The position numbers and the translations under genes were made by a program. A stretch of DNA of 13,755 nt, taken from assembly GCA_020724025.1 (NCBI GenBank), contig DYHU01000038.1:6152-19906 (forward strand), read 5' to 3'. Source of the DNA: Syntrophorhabdus sp. (GTDB lineage: Bacteria; Desulfobacterota; BSN033; UBA1163). Of this stretch, positions 5,341 to 12,873 are shown piece by piece (position 1 is the stretch's first letter; each line of letters begins with the position of its first letter). Under the pieces are notes generated by a model. The model was not told the origin of the DNA. It did no database searches and was given only the letters and a program-made list of their open reading frames with translations.

Positions 5341-5426
5341 AAATGGGAAGTTGGAAGTAGGAAATAGGGAATAAAAAATATATTCCGTTAATACTTCCCA
5401 TTTCTCATTTCCGATTTTCCATTTCC
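5341..5426. repeat. Phased heptad palindrome, GGAA left arm and TTCC right arm
   Basis: GGAA-type heptads occur at 5346, 5353, 5360 and 5367. The reverse-complement arm has TTCCCAT-type heptads at 5395, 5402, 5409, 5416 and 5423. The outermost AAATGGGAAGT (5341-5351) and ACTTCCCATTT (5393-5403) are exact complements. It fills the space between tRNA-Gln and prs. The layout matches the ATCAG and TAGTC elements but with an unrelated unit. Confidence 0.7.
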
Positions 5427-5441
5427 AAGCAGGGGGATTCC

Positions 5442-6416
5442 ATGGTGAGGAGGAGGGTGATTTTGGAGGAGGACAAAAACCTTGACTGGCTGAAGATCTT
5501 CACTGGAAATTCGAATATCAATCTGGCGGAGGAAGTGGTCAAGAATCTTGGCACGGCCCTCGGTAAGTCCTTGGTGAAGAATTTCAGTGATGGAGAGATC
5601 AATGTCGAGATTGATGAGAGTGTCCGAGGGATGGATGTCTTCGTGGTCCAGTCGATCTGCCATCCCGTAAACAATAACCTGATGGAGCTTCTCATCCTGA
5701 TCGATGCGTTAAAAAGGGCCTCCGCCGAAAGGATTACCGCGGTGTTACCCTACTACGGATATGCGAGACAGGACCGGAAAGTTTCGCCTCGGGCGCCGAT
5801 CTCCGCCAAATTGCTTGCGGATCTGATCACCACGGCAGGCGCCTCCCGGATCCTCACGGTCGACCTTCATGCCGGCCAGATCCAGGGTTTTTTTAATATC
5901 CCCGTGGATCACCTCTTTGCCGCCCCTGTGCTTTTAGAATATTTAAAGAAGTTGAAGAACGATCTGGTGATTGTCTCTCCGGATGCAGGAGGTGTGGAGA
6001 GGGCCCGGGCTTACGCAAAGCGGTTGAATACCTCGCTGGCCATCATCGATAAGCGGAGGGAAGGTCCGAATGTCTCGCAGGTGATGAATATCATCGGAGA
6101 TGTGTCCGGAATGGTCGCTGTTCTGGTGGATGATCTGGTGGATACAGGGGGGACGTTGGTCCGTGCGGCCTATGCCCTGATGGAGAAAGGAGCAAAAGCC
6201 GTCTATGCATGTTGCACCCATCCTGTGCTTTCGGGAAGGGCGGTGGAGATCCTTTCCGGGTCTCCCATCGAGGAGATGATTGTGACGAATACCATTCCGT
6301 TGCGGGAAGAGGCAATGGCCTGCCCCAAGATTAAGGTCCTTTCGGTATCGAGCCTCCTCGCAGATGCCATTCGAAGGATCTATGAAGATGAATCGGTAAG
6401 TTGTCTCTTTGTCTGA
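5442..6416 (+). CDS. prs: Ribose-phosphate pyrophosphokinase (PRPP synthetase)
   Basis: Cytoplasmic class I enzyme that makes PRPP from ribose 5-phosphate and ATP for nucleotide, His and Trp synthesis. The sequence shows LKIFTGNSN (17-25), FSDGE (48-52), [11 protein letters not shown] (103-113), the metal-site [12 protein letters not shown] (140-151), [14 protein letters not shown] (179-192) and the PRPP loop [12 protein letters not shown] (228-239). The 324-aa reading from ATG 5442 has an N-terminal extension of about ten residues compared with the family. A TTG at 5463 sits five bases after a strong AGGAGGAGGG and would give 317 aa, closer to normal, so the true start may be there. The upstream space is a heptad palindrome. 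The gene belongs to the ispE-prs-rplY-pth cluster and produces PRPP for pathways that release the PPi used by HppA. Confidence 0.96.
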   Translation: MVRRRVILEEDKNLDWLKIFTGNSNINLAEEVVKNLGTALGKSLVKNFSDGEINVEIDESVRGMDVFVVQSICHPVNNNLMELLILIDALKRASAERITAVLPYYGYARQDRKVSPRAPISAKLLADLITTAGASRILTVDLHAGQIQGFFNIPVDHLFAAPVLLEYLKKLKNDLVIVSPDAGGVERARAYAKRLNTSLAIIDKRREGPNVSQVMNIIGDVSGMVAVLVDDLVDTGGTLVRAAYALMEKGAKAVYACCTHPVLSGRAVEILSGSPIEEMIVTNTIPLREEAMACPKIKVLSVSSLLADAIRRIYEDESVSCLFV

Positions 6417-6431
6417 AACGAATTCAATCAC

Positions 6432-6492
6432 GTGTTGGTGAGTCGTGTTTGTGAATCGTGACCGATACTTCACCATCACCCATCACCAGCAC
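6432..6492. repeat. Phased GTG / CAC palindrome between prs and rplY
   Basis: GTG occurs at 6432, 6438, 6445, 6451 and 6458, with spacing 6-7-6-7. In the right arm CAC occurs at 6471, 6477, 6484 and 6490, with spacing 6-7-6, the mirror image. GTGTTGGTGA on the left pairs with TCACCAGCAC on the right with one mismatch. It folds into an imperfect hairpin within the prs-rplY transcript. Confidence 0.65.
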
Positions 6493-6515
6493 GAATCAAA
6501 AAAGGGAGTGAACCT

Positions 6516-7160
6516 ATGGAAAGACCTGTTTTAAAAGCGGAAATGAGAGAGGGAACGGGAAAAGAGATGGCAAAAAAATTGAGAGCGAGAGGGTTTATCC
6601 CTGCCATCTTCTATGGAGCCCATACCCAGACGATTCCTCTGATCGTCGATCCTAAAGAATTATCACATACCCTTCAGACCGAGGCAGGAGGGAATGTGCT
6701 AATCGACCTTGAAATCAGGAAGGGCGACCAATCCGAGCGAAAGGTCGTGATGGTCAAGGAACTCCAGTTTGATTATCTTCAGAAGAGAGCCCTGCACACC
6801 GACTTTTATGAAGTGGCCATGGATGTGATGGTCACGGTGGAGATTCCCATCCATCTCGTCGGAAAACCGGAGGGGACGAAGATGGGAGGCATCCTTGAGC
6901 AGGTCCGGAGGGTCATCGAGGTTCAATGTCTCCCGGGAGAGATTCCGAAGAGCATCGATATCGATGTCAGTTCTTTAAAAATCGGCGATTCCGTCCATGT
7001 CAATGACATTCAGGTGGAGAAGGCGAAGATCTTATCGGACACCAACTTCACTATTGCCACCGTGGTTCCACCCATAGCGGAGGAGAAGAAGGTGGAAGAG
7101 GTAGCCCCCGCAGAAGCAGTTGAAGGAGCGGAGGTAAAAGAGAAGGAGGAGAAAGAGTAA
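6516..7160 (+). CDS. rplY: 50S ribosomal protein bL25, long (TL5/Ctc) form
   Basis: It binds 5S rRNA in the large subunit central protuberance. The 214-aa product has the N-terminal L25 barrel (about 5-93: REGTGKEMAKKLRARGFIPAIFYG near the start, and the QFDYLQKRALHTDFYEV signature at 84-100). This is followed by the TL5-type C-terminal beta domain (about 101-186, with GVxxGGILEQVxR as GTKMGGILEQVRR, and SIDIDVSSLKIGDSVHV at 146-162). A highly acidic, Glu/Lys/Ala tail ends the protein. This is the long stress-protein form of most bacteria, not the short E. coli form. The start has GGGAGTG before the ATG. The pth gene begins six bases after its stop, so the two are co-translated. Confidence 0.95.
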   Translation: MERPVLKAEMREGTGKEMAKKLRARGFIPAIFYGAHTQTIPLIVDPKELSHTLQTEAGGNVLIDLEIRKGDQSERKVVMVKELQFDYLQKRALHTDFYEVAMDVMVTVEIPIHLVGKPEGTKMGGILEQVRRVIEVQCLPGEIPKSIDIDVSSLKIGDSVHVNDIQVEKAKILSDTNFTIATVVPPIAEEKKVEEVAPAEAVEGAEVKEKEEKE

Positions 7161-7166
7161 TCGAAT

Positions 7167-7748
7167 GTGAAAATCATTGTGGGACTGGGAAACCCGGGGG
7201 TTCGTTATCAGGAAACCCGGCATAATATCGGATTCCGGGTGGTGGACCGGCTCGCCGAGATAAACCATATTCCTCTCTCCACGAAGCGCCATCAAACACT
7301 CTACGGAATAGGATCCATCGATTCCCCAAAAGTCATCCTCATCAAACCGATGACTTTTATGAACCGGAGTGGAGAGGCGGTCAAAAAGGCGCTCCATTTT
7401 TTCCGCTCCGGTCTGGAAGATTTGATCGTCATTCATGACGATCTGGACCTTTCCCTTGGGAGGTTTCGCTTCAAAGTGAGGGGAGGAGATGGGGGGCATC
7501 TCGGAGTACGCTCCATCATCGAGTCGATGGGAGCGAATACCTTTTTGAGGTTGAAGGTCGGCATCGGAAGGCCGCCAAAGGGGGTGGACCCTGCAAGTTA
7601 TGTCCTGAGTTCCTTTGATCTATCCGAAAGACCCCGTCTGGACGGGGTCCTCGATCAAGCGGCCCAAGCCTTGAAGGTGACGCTTTCGGAGGGAGTACAA
7701 ACCGCAATGAACCGGTTTCAGAAAAAAATCAGAATAGAGGAGGGTTAG
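7167..7748 (+). CDS. pth: Peptidyl-tRNA hydrolase, Pth
   Basis: Cytoplasmic esterase that recycles peptidyl-tRNAs dropped from ribosomes. The 193-aa product has the expected length, with GLGNPG (6-11, catalytic-site Asn9), catalytic His19 in ETRHNIGF, KPMTFMNRSG (60-69, Asn66) and IHDDLDL (89-95, Asp92). The GGHGGHNG-like segment reads GGDGGHLG (106-113), so the position of the E. coli substrate-contacting Asn114 is Leu. That site varies in the family and activity is still expected. The start is GTG at 7167; the ATG two bases earlier is out of frame and closes at once. The SD is the GGAGAAAGAG at the end of rplY. The hppA SD lies within its last codons. Confidence 0.95.
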   Translation: MKIIVGLGNPGVRYQETRHNIGFRVVDRLAEINHIPLSTKRHQTLYGIGSIDSPKVILIKPMTFMNRSGEAVKKALHFFRSGLEDLIVIHDDLDLSLGRFRFKVRGGDGGHLGVRSIIESMGANTFLRLKVGIGRPPKGVDPASYVLSSFDLSERPRLDGVLDQAAQALKVTLSEGVQTAMNRFQKKIRIEEG

Positions 7749-7750
7749 AT

Positions 7751-9817
7751 ATGGGATGGATTGGAGTCGCTGGACTGACAGGGGTCATTGCATTGATCTT
7801 CGTTTTCTTCACGGCCAAAAGGGTGATGAGACAGGACCCCGGCACACCTCAGATGATTGCAATCTCTGATGCGGTCTATGAAGGGGCTATGGCTTTCTTA
7901 AAGCGGGAGTATAGGGCCATTAGCATTTTTGCCATCATCGTGGCCATCTTGCTGGCCATCGGTTTGAAGGGACAGGGATGGCATTTTTCCATTTTTACCG
8001 CTCTTTCCTATCTGGTGGGAGCGGGTTGTTCATTGACTGCCGGGTATGTTGGGTTAAGCATTTCAACCAGGGCCAATACTCGAACAGCTCAGGCCGCGAC
8101 CAGAGGATTTAACCAGGCCATTTCGGTCGCTTTTCCAGGAGGGGCTGTGATGGGGTTGACCGTGGTGGGATTGGGCCTCTTAGCCTTTTCCGGCGTATTT
8201 CTAATTTTAGGGAACTTGGCTCCGGGTGGATTGGTAGAGAAGATGACCGAGGCCGCCGGAATCATCGCAGGTTTCAGCATGGGAGCCAGTTCCGTAGCTC
8301 TCTTCGCAAGAGTGGGGGGAGGAATTTATACCAAAGCAGCGGATGTAGGGGCTGATCTGGTGGGAAAGGTCGAAGCGGGCATCCCGGAGGATGATCCACG
8401 AAATCCAGCGACGATTGCCGATAATGTGGGAGACAATGTAGGTGATGTGGCAGGAATGGGTGCGGACCTCTACGAATCGTATATCGGTTCACTCCTCTCC
8501 GGAGTAATCATTGCCGTAAGCACCCTCGCCACGCCGGAACTAAAAATCAAGGGAGTCATCCTTTCTTTTCTCCTCTATGCCGTCGGGATTATCGCCTCCA
8601 TTCTGGGTGTCTTCTTTGTGAGGACAGGTGAGAAGGCTGATCCCGGAAGGGCTCTTAACAACGGTACCATTTCAAGTGCGGTCTTCTATAGCGTGAGTTC
8701 TTTTTTCCTGGTTTTGGCAATGTTCGGATGGGATCTCTCCTATTTCTTTGCAAGCTTCTCAGGGATTGTGGCAGGGATGGTGATCGGCTTTACCGCTTAT
8801 TATTATACTTCTGGGAGATCGGTTCAAAAACTTGCAAAGGCGAGCACCACAGGCTCCGCCACCACGATCATCCATGGTTTTGCCCTGAGCTGTCAAAGCA
8901 CGGTTATCCCTCTGGTGGTCATCGGAATCTCCATCCTGATCTCCTTTAAACTGGGTGGTTTCTTCGGCATTGCCCTTGCCGCCATCGGCATGCTGGCCAC
9001 AACCGGCATGGTGGTCGCTGTTGACGCCTATGGACCCATTGCCGACAATTCCGGAGGCATTGCAGAGATGGCGCATATGGGCAAGGATATCCGGAAGATC
9101 ACAGACTCCCTGGATTCGGCAGGAAATACTACAGCGGCGATAGCAAAAGGTTTTGCCATTGGATCGGCCGCATTGACCGCCCTGGCCCTTTTCCTCTCCT
9201 ATACTCAGGTCATGAACCTCTCTGCCATCGATCTGATGGGTGGAGGTGGTTATAAGATTGTGGCAGGCGTCTTCATCGGGGCTATTATTCCTTATTACTT
9301 TGCCGGAGCAACCATGATGGCTGTGGGAAGGGCTGCTTTCAATGTAGTGGAAGAGGTGCGGAGGCAGTTCAGAGAGATCAAGGGGTTGATGGAAGGGACA
9401 GCCAAGGCCGAATATGCACGGTGCGTTGACATCACCACCGCCGGTGCGCTGAAGGAAATGATTGTCCCCGGAGTGGCCGCAGTGGCGATTCCCATTATAT
9501 TGGGAAGTCTCCTTGGTCCGGAAGCTCTAGCCGGAATTTTGCTAGGTTCCCTTGCGACGGGTGTTCCCCTTGCGCTTCAGATGGCCAATGCGGGCGGAGC
9601 CTGGGACAATGCGAAGAAGTGGATCGAAGAGGGGAACCTGGGAGGAAAGGGATCGGATACTCACAAGGCCGCTGTCGTGGGAGACACCGTGGGCGATCCT
9701 TTCAAGGATACGTCCGGTCCCTCGATGAACATTCTCTTAAAATTGATGACCGTGGTCTCGCTGGTCTTCGGTCCGATGATCCTCGTCATTCACAACTGGC
9801 TCATCTCACTTTTTTAG
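7751..9817 (+). CDS. hppA: Membrane pyrophosphatase, K+-dependent, probably Na+-pumping
   Basis: Integral membrane ion pump driven by PPi hydrolysis. The 688-aa product has about 16 hydrophobic segments and the family's cytoplasmic motifs: [20 protein letters not shown] (189-208), the Mg-PPi site [19 protein letters not shown] (221-239) and [17 protein letters not shown] (642-658). GNTTAA (458-463) has Ala where K+-independent enzymes have Lys, so K+ dependence is expected. Glu242 in DLYESY occupies the position typical of Na+-transporting enzymes, so it is a Na+ or Na+/H+ pump rather than a plain H+ pump (inference from family rules). The ATG is two bases after the pth stop, with GGAGGG in the end of pth, so it shares that transcript. 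It would recover PPi from biosynthesis, a trait of energy-limited anaerobes. Confidence 0.97.
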   Translation: MGWIGVAGLTGVIALIFVFFTAKRVMRQDPGTPQMIAISDAVYEGAMAFLKREYRAISIFAIIVAILLAIGLKGQGWHFSIFTALSYLVGAGCSLTAGYVGLSISTRANTRTAQAATRGFNQAISVAFPGGAVMGLTVVGLGLLAFSGVFLILGNLAPGGLVEKMTEAAGIIAGFSMGASSVALFARVGGGIYTKAADVGADLVGKVEAGIPEDDPRNPATIADNVGDNVGDVAGMGADLYESYIGSLLSGVIIAVSTLATPELKIKGVILSFLLYAVGIIASILGVFFVRTGEKADPGRALNNGTISSAVFYSVSSFFLVLAMFGWDLSYFFASFSGIVAGMVIGFTAYYYTSGRSVQKLAKASTTGSATTIIHGFALSCQSTVIPLVVIGISILISFKLGGFFGIALAAIGMLATTGMVVAVDAYGPIADNSGGIAEMAHMGKDIRKITDSLDSAGNTTAAIAKGFAIGSAALTALALFLSYTQVMNLSAIDLMGGGGYKIVAGVFIGAIIPYYFAGATMMAVGRAAFNVVEEVRRQFREIKGLMEGTAKAEYARCVDITTAGALKEMIVPGVAAVAIPIILGSLLGPEALAGILLGSLATGVPLALQMANAGGAWDNAKKWIEEGNLGGKGSDTHKAAVVGDTVGDPFKDTSGPSMNILLKLMTVVSLVFGPMILVIHNWLISLF

Positions 9818-9826
9818 CCTAAAAAT

Positions 9827-9867
9827 CCCCCCATTCCCCCCTTTGATAAAAGGGGAGGGCGGGGGGG
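9827..9867. terminator. Hairpin between convergent hppA and the cyclase gene
   Basis: Two C-runs (9827-9832 and 9836-9841) face G-runs (9852-9867) across TTTGATAAAA. On the minus strand the stem is followed by ATTTTTAGG, a good terminator tail for the cyclase gene; on the plus strand the tail is weak (TTATTCTCC). CCCCCCTTTGA is shared with the repeat inside ispE, so the terminator may derive from a dispersed repeat. Confidence 0.65.
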
Positions 9868-10743
9868 TTATTCTCCCTTTTCGATTTCCATGAAAATCTT
9901 TCCGTGGTGAAAGATCCGCACCCCACCCGTCTCCTCGGAGACGACGATGGCCAGCGCATCGGTCAGGCGGGTAATTCCAGCGGCTGCCCGGTGACGGCTT
10001 CCGAGGCCCAAAGGGATTTCGATATTCTCTCCGGAAGCGTCGAGGTGACGGCCTGCCGCAAGGATCACTCCATCTTCACGGAAGATGAAGGCCCCATCGA
10101 TGGAGGAGAATTCCTTCACGGTCTCTTTCAGACGATGATCGAGGATATTTCTTTCCTCCTCCGGATACCCTTGAAAGGGATTGATCACCATAGGATGAGA
10201 GAATTTAAGCGCCTCTTCATGCCTGCCGAGGACGAAGATGGTTCCAACGGACTTCCTTCCCTCCTTCCCCTCAATGGAAATCTCCAGTGCGAGGTTCAGG
10301 ACGGTCTCGAAGACTTCCGGCCTCACGATCTCTGAGATCACCGGAAGATCGGAGGAGGATAGGATTTCAAACTCCTTTCCAAATTCGAGGATGAGAAGAT
10401 TATCGAGAGCCTTGGATTGTGGCATGCCGGAAAGGCAGATCCATTTGTCTCCTTTTTGAACGAGACCCTTTGAGAGGGCCTGGATGATTGCCATCTTGAT
10501 CTGGTTGACCCGGCCGAGGGGAAGGTCAGGAATTCGAAGCACCTTATCAAAAACGGAGAGGGCTTCCTGAAATGAGGTCTCATCTTTGATGGCGAGGATC
10601 AGATCGACCTGCTTCTCTTGTCCGATCTTAGCCAGGGCTTCATAATCTTCGACCAGATCAGCATAGAGGAGCACACCCTTCGACTTCGTCTTTTTAACGG
10701 CGTTGCAGGCCATCTCCACCATTAGGCGATTCTGTTGTTTCAC
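9868..10743 (-). CDS. Diadenylate cyclase (DAC domain, DacZ-like architecture)
   Basis: It makes cyclic di-AMP from two ATP. The C-terminal DAC domain (about 145-285 from the GTG start) carries the catalytic DGA (216-218) and RHR (250-252) motifs, the latter in GLGSRHRAAAG, then SEETGGVRIF. The N-terminal 125 residues look like an alpha/beta domain (VLLYADLVEDYEALAKI, VDLILAIKD, WICLSGMP) resembling the pyruvate-kinase-C-terminal-like domain of archaeal DacZ. There is no HhH DNA-binding region as in DisA and no membrane segments as in CdaA, so a soluble enzyme is expected. GTG 10743 has GGGAGG five bases upstream, while the longer ATG at 10785 (305 aa) has no SD. It is convergent with hppA and divergent from ychF. 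Confidence 0.9.
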   Translation of the reverse strand: MKQQNRLMVEMACNAVKKTKSKGVLLYADLVEDYEALAKIGQEKQVDLILAIKDETSFQEALSVFDKVLRIPDLPLGRVNQIKMAIIQALSKGLVQKGDKWICLSGMPQSKALDNLLILEFGKEFEILSSSDLPVISEIVRPEVFETVLNLALEISIEGKEGRKSVGTIFVLGRHEEALKFSHPMVINPFQGYPEEERNILDHRLKETVKEFSSIDGAFIFREDGVILAAGRHLDASGENIEIPLGLGSRHRAAAGITRLTDALAIVVSEETGGVRIFHHGKIFMEIEKGE

Positions 10744-10756
10744 GGTTTCCTCCCGG

Positions 10757-10776
10757 AGGCCTGCTTTCGCAAGCCT
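10757..10776 (-). promoter_or_regulatory. GNRA-capped leader hairpin before the cyclase SD
   Basis: On the minus strand AGGCTTGC-GAAA-GCAGGCCT forms an 8-bp stem (one G-U) with a GAAA tetraloop, ending two bases before the GGGAGG that serves GTG 10743. It supports that start and could tune translation. If the ATG at 10785 is used instead, the hairpin lies inside the coding sequence. Confidence 0.45.
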
Positions 10777-10811
10777 ACTTATCATGCAGGGCTTTATTTT
10801 CTTGCCTTTTT

Positions 10812-10817
10812 ATTATA
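10812..10817 (-). promoter_or_regulatory. -10 box for the cyclase gene
   Basis: The minus strand reads a consensus TATAAT here, preceded by TTTG. No good -35 box is seen at 16-18 bases. Transcription would start near 10805, giving a leader of about 60 nt to GTG 10743 that contains the GAAA-capped hairpin. Confidence 0.45.
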
Positions 10818-10865
10818 CAAATATTGGGAGAGAAATCCACCTAAAAATATCAAAAGGGCAAAGAG

Positions 10866-10943
10866 AAGTCCAATAGTCATATAGTCGGGTAGTCGTTTAG
10901 TCATAAGACTATAGGACTATGAGACTAAACGACTAAGAGACCA
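10866..10943. repeat. Phased octad palindrome, TAGTC x5 / GACTA x5
   Basis: TAGTC occurs at 10874, 10882, 10890 and 10898, with a variant AAGTC at 10866, all exactly eight bases apart. After a four-base turn, GACTA occurs at 10907, 10915, 10923 and 10931, with a variant GACCA at 10939, again eight apart. The best paired part is TAGTCGTTTAGTC (10890-10902) with its exact complement at 10923-10935. The symmetry (five units each side, outermost degenerate) is striking. It lies between the divergent cyclase and ychF genes. Confidence 0.85.
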
Positions 10944-10969
10944 TTCGACCCGTAGTGAAGGAGGTAGGA

Positions 10970-12064
10970 ATGGGATTTCGTTGCGGCATCGTCGGACTTC
11001 CCAATGTGGGGAAATCAACGATCTTCAACGGCCTGACTGCGGCAGGGGCGGAAGTGGCCAGTTACCGCTTCTGCACCATCCAGCCCAATTTGGGCATTGT
11101 CCCTGTTCCGGACAGGAGACTGGAGGAACTTGCCGGACGGATCCATCCCAAAAAAGTGACCCCTACGACACTTGAATTCTTCGACATTGCCGGGTTGGTC
11201 AAGGGGGCGAGCAAAGGAGAGGGATTGGGGAATCAGTTTCTGGACCATATCCGGAATGTGGATGCCATCGCCCATACCGTTCGATGCTTTGAAAACAGGA
11301 ATGTGGCCCACGACTTCAGTTCACTCGATCCGGTGAGAGACATTGAGGTGGTGAATACGGAACTCATCCTGGCAGATCTTCAGACTTTGGAGAAAAGGAT
11401 GGCCAAGGTGGAGAAACTCCACCGGGTAGGCGCTAAAGAGGCCGCCCTGGAATTAGAGGTGTATCATGAGGTTCAGGCGGTGCTGGACAGGGGTCAAATC
11501 GCAGGAAGCCTTCATTTTTCGGGAGAGAGGAAGGCGGTCTTTGCGGACCTCCATCTTTTGACTTCAAAGCCTGTCTTCTATGTGGCCAATGTGGATCAGG
11601 GGGAATTGAGAGGAGAAGGGGCCTGTTTGAAGGCGATGCTGGATTGGGCACGGAGAGAGGGATTGAGGGTGGTGGTCATCTGCGGCGATCTGGAAGCCGA
11701 GATCTCGGAATTGAAAGAGGAGGAGAGGGAGGAGTTCAGAAAGGAACTGGGTCTGGAGGGTTCGAGTTTAGAGAGATTGATACGGATAGGCTACGAGGTC
11801 CTCGAACTTGTCACTTTTTATACCACGGTCAGTTCCGAACTCAGGGCCTGGACCGTTACCAGAGGAACTCCCACTCCCAGAGCCGCAGGGAAGATCCACA
11901 GTGATATGGAGCGAGGATTTATCCGTGCAGAAGTGGTCTCATTCGATGATTTCATCGCCTGTGGCTCCGAACATCTGGCAAAGGAGAAAGGACTTCTCCG
12001 CTCGGAAGGAAAGGAGTATCTCGTTCAGGACGGAGATGTCATTCACTTTCGATTTAATGTATAA
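10970..12064 (+). CDS. ychF: Redox-regulated ATPase YchF (Obg family, OLA1)
   Basis: Translation-linked P-loop ATPase that binds ribosomes and is implicated in oxidative stress responses. The 364-aa product has GIVGLPNVGKST (6-17), the G3 DIAGLVKGASKGEGLGNQFL (72-91), a hydrophobic residue in place of the catalytic Gln, a coiled-coil-prone insert (about 125-210) and ANVDQGE (206-212) in place of the NKxD guanine motif. That replacement is why the family prefers ATP. A C-terminal TGS domain (about 281-363: TFYTTVSSELRAWTV to VQDGDVIHFRFNV) completes it. ATG 10970 has AAGGAGG five bases upstream; the GTG at 10955 overlaps that SD and is unlikely. In related genomes ychF follows pth; here hppA and the cyclase gene lie between. 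Confidence 0.96.
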   Translation: MGFRCGIVGLPNVGKSTIFNGLTAAGAEVASYRFCTIQPNLGIVPVPDRRLEELAGRIHPKKVTPTTLEFFDIAGLVKGASKGEGLGNQFLDHIRNVDAIAHTVRCFENRNVAHDFSSLDPVRDIEVVNTELILADLQTLEKRMAKVEKLHRVGAKEAALELEVYHEVQAVLDRGQIAGSLHFSGERKAVFADLHLLTSKPVFYVANVDQGELRGEGACLKAMLDWARREGLRVVVICGDLEAEISELKEEEREEFRKELGLEGSSLERLIRIGYEVLELVTFYTTVSSELRAWTVTRGTPTPRAAGKIHSDMERGFIRAEVVSFDDFIACGSEHLAKEKGLLRSEGKEYLVQDGDVIHFRFNV

Positions 12065-12075
12065 TTAAACGATAT

Positions 12076-12275
12076 AAATTCGAAGCACGCTCTCATGGAC
12101 ATCAGAAAATCAGGATATCAGGTAGTGGGTATCAGGATATGAGGACATCAGGCTTCGTCATTCTTTTTCTTTGATTCTCCCTGGTAACCTGATGCCCTGA
12201 TGCTCTGCATCCTGATATTCTGGTTTCCTGATTCCCTTTCGTGAGCAAGGATTTCGATATTCGAATTTCGGATTT
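12076..12275. mobile_element. Long palindromic element of phased ATCAG octads, copy 2
   Basis: It is nearly identical by eye to 5054-5246 over its whole length, including the degenerate GTGGG unit and the CTGCA variant in the right arm. The left end AAATTCGAA has one change from copy 1; the right end TTCGGATTT is identical. A short extra stretch (GTGAGCAAG near 12241) distinguishes it. It fills the ychF-TPR gap. Confidence 0.75.
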
Positions 12276-12292
12276 ACTAAGGATCAACCAAT

Positions 12293-12868
12293 ATGAAATT
12301 CATTCGATATCTCTTCCATATGATTCCTGTCCTCTGGTCCCTCATCAGGGATATCATTTTCAGGAGCCTCTCCCGGGAGGAAAATCGTCTCCATTATCTT
12401 TTCGGAAAAGCCAATGCCTATGACCAGGCCGATCTGACAGATCGGTCCATCCGGATCTATCAGGAGATATTGAAGAAAGATCCTCATTCCATTCCCGTTT
12501 TCATGAATCTCGGAGGACTCTCCTTTCGAAGGGGGATGTTTGAAAGGGCCATCCCTTATTATGAGAAGGTGGTCCGCCTTAACCCGAAACACTACCAGGG
12601 ACACTACTGGTTGGCGGTCTGCTACTGGGAATTAGAACGGTATTATGCGGCCATCAATACCCTGGAGGAAGTCATCGAATTCCTTCCCACCTTTAAAGAC
12701 GCCCTGAACCTGATGGGCGATTGTTATGAGAGAGTAGGGGAGGGAGCGAAGGCGGAACATTACTACCTGAAGGCGATCAGTGCGGACCCGGATGGGCGGG
12801 TCATCCATGGAGGGATTCTGAATCGCTCGATACCTGAAAAGAAGAGGGAGGAAAGGGTAAGACATTAA
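12293..12868 (+). CDS. TPR-repeat protein with N-terminal membrane anchor
   Basis: The 191-aa product begins with a hydrophobic, partly amphipathic segment (MKFIRYLFHMIPVLWSLIRDIIF, 1-23 approx.), probably a membrane anchor with the rest in the cytoplasm; there is no cleavage site that I can see. Four consecutive 34-residue tetratricopeptide repeats follow: about 31-64, 65-98, 99-132 and 133-166, each ending in a DP, NP or LP turn (KKDP, RLNP, EFLP, SADP). The tail is basic. TPR stacks bind partner proteins; the partner cannot be told from the sequence. The ATG has AAGGA nine bases upstream, in DNA that follows the ATCAG palindromic element copy 2. It is followed by MITE-like copy 3 and a small Cys-rich gene, possibly on the same transcript. 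Confidence 0.85.
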   Translation: MKFIRYLFHMIPVLWSLIRDIIFRSLSREENRLHYLFGKANAYDQADLTDRSIRIYQEILKKDPHSIPVFMNLGGLSFRRGMFERAIPYYEKVVRLNPKHYQGHYWLAVCYWELERYYAAINTLEEVIEFLPTFKDALNLMGDCYERVGEGAKAEHYYLKAISADPDGRVIHGGILNRSIPEKKREERVRH

Positions 12869-12873
12869 AAACC

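Noticed and set aside
5101..5367. 88-aa plus-strand ORF
   Set aside because: It runs through the ATCAG palindromic element and the tRNA gene.
8728..9143. Plus- and minus-strand ORFs inside hppA
   Set aside because: Out-of-frame shadows of a strongly conserved membrane protein gene.
7751..9817. K+-independent H+ pyrophosphatase
   Set aside because: GNTTAA has Ala, not Lys, and the Glu lies in the DLYESY position of Na+-pumping enzymes.
9868..10743. DisA DNA-integrity scanning protein
   Set aside because: The DAC domain is C-terminal and there is no linker or HhH DNA-binding region.
10866..10943. CRISPR or tandem minisatellite
   Set aside because: The second half is the complement of the first, and the unit is too short for CRISPR.
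10955..10969. GTG 10955 as the ychF start
   Set aside because: It overlaps the SD AAGGAGG that serves ATG 10970, which gives the standard YchF N terminus.
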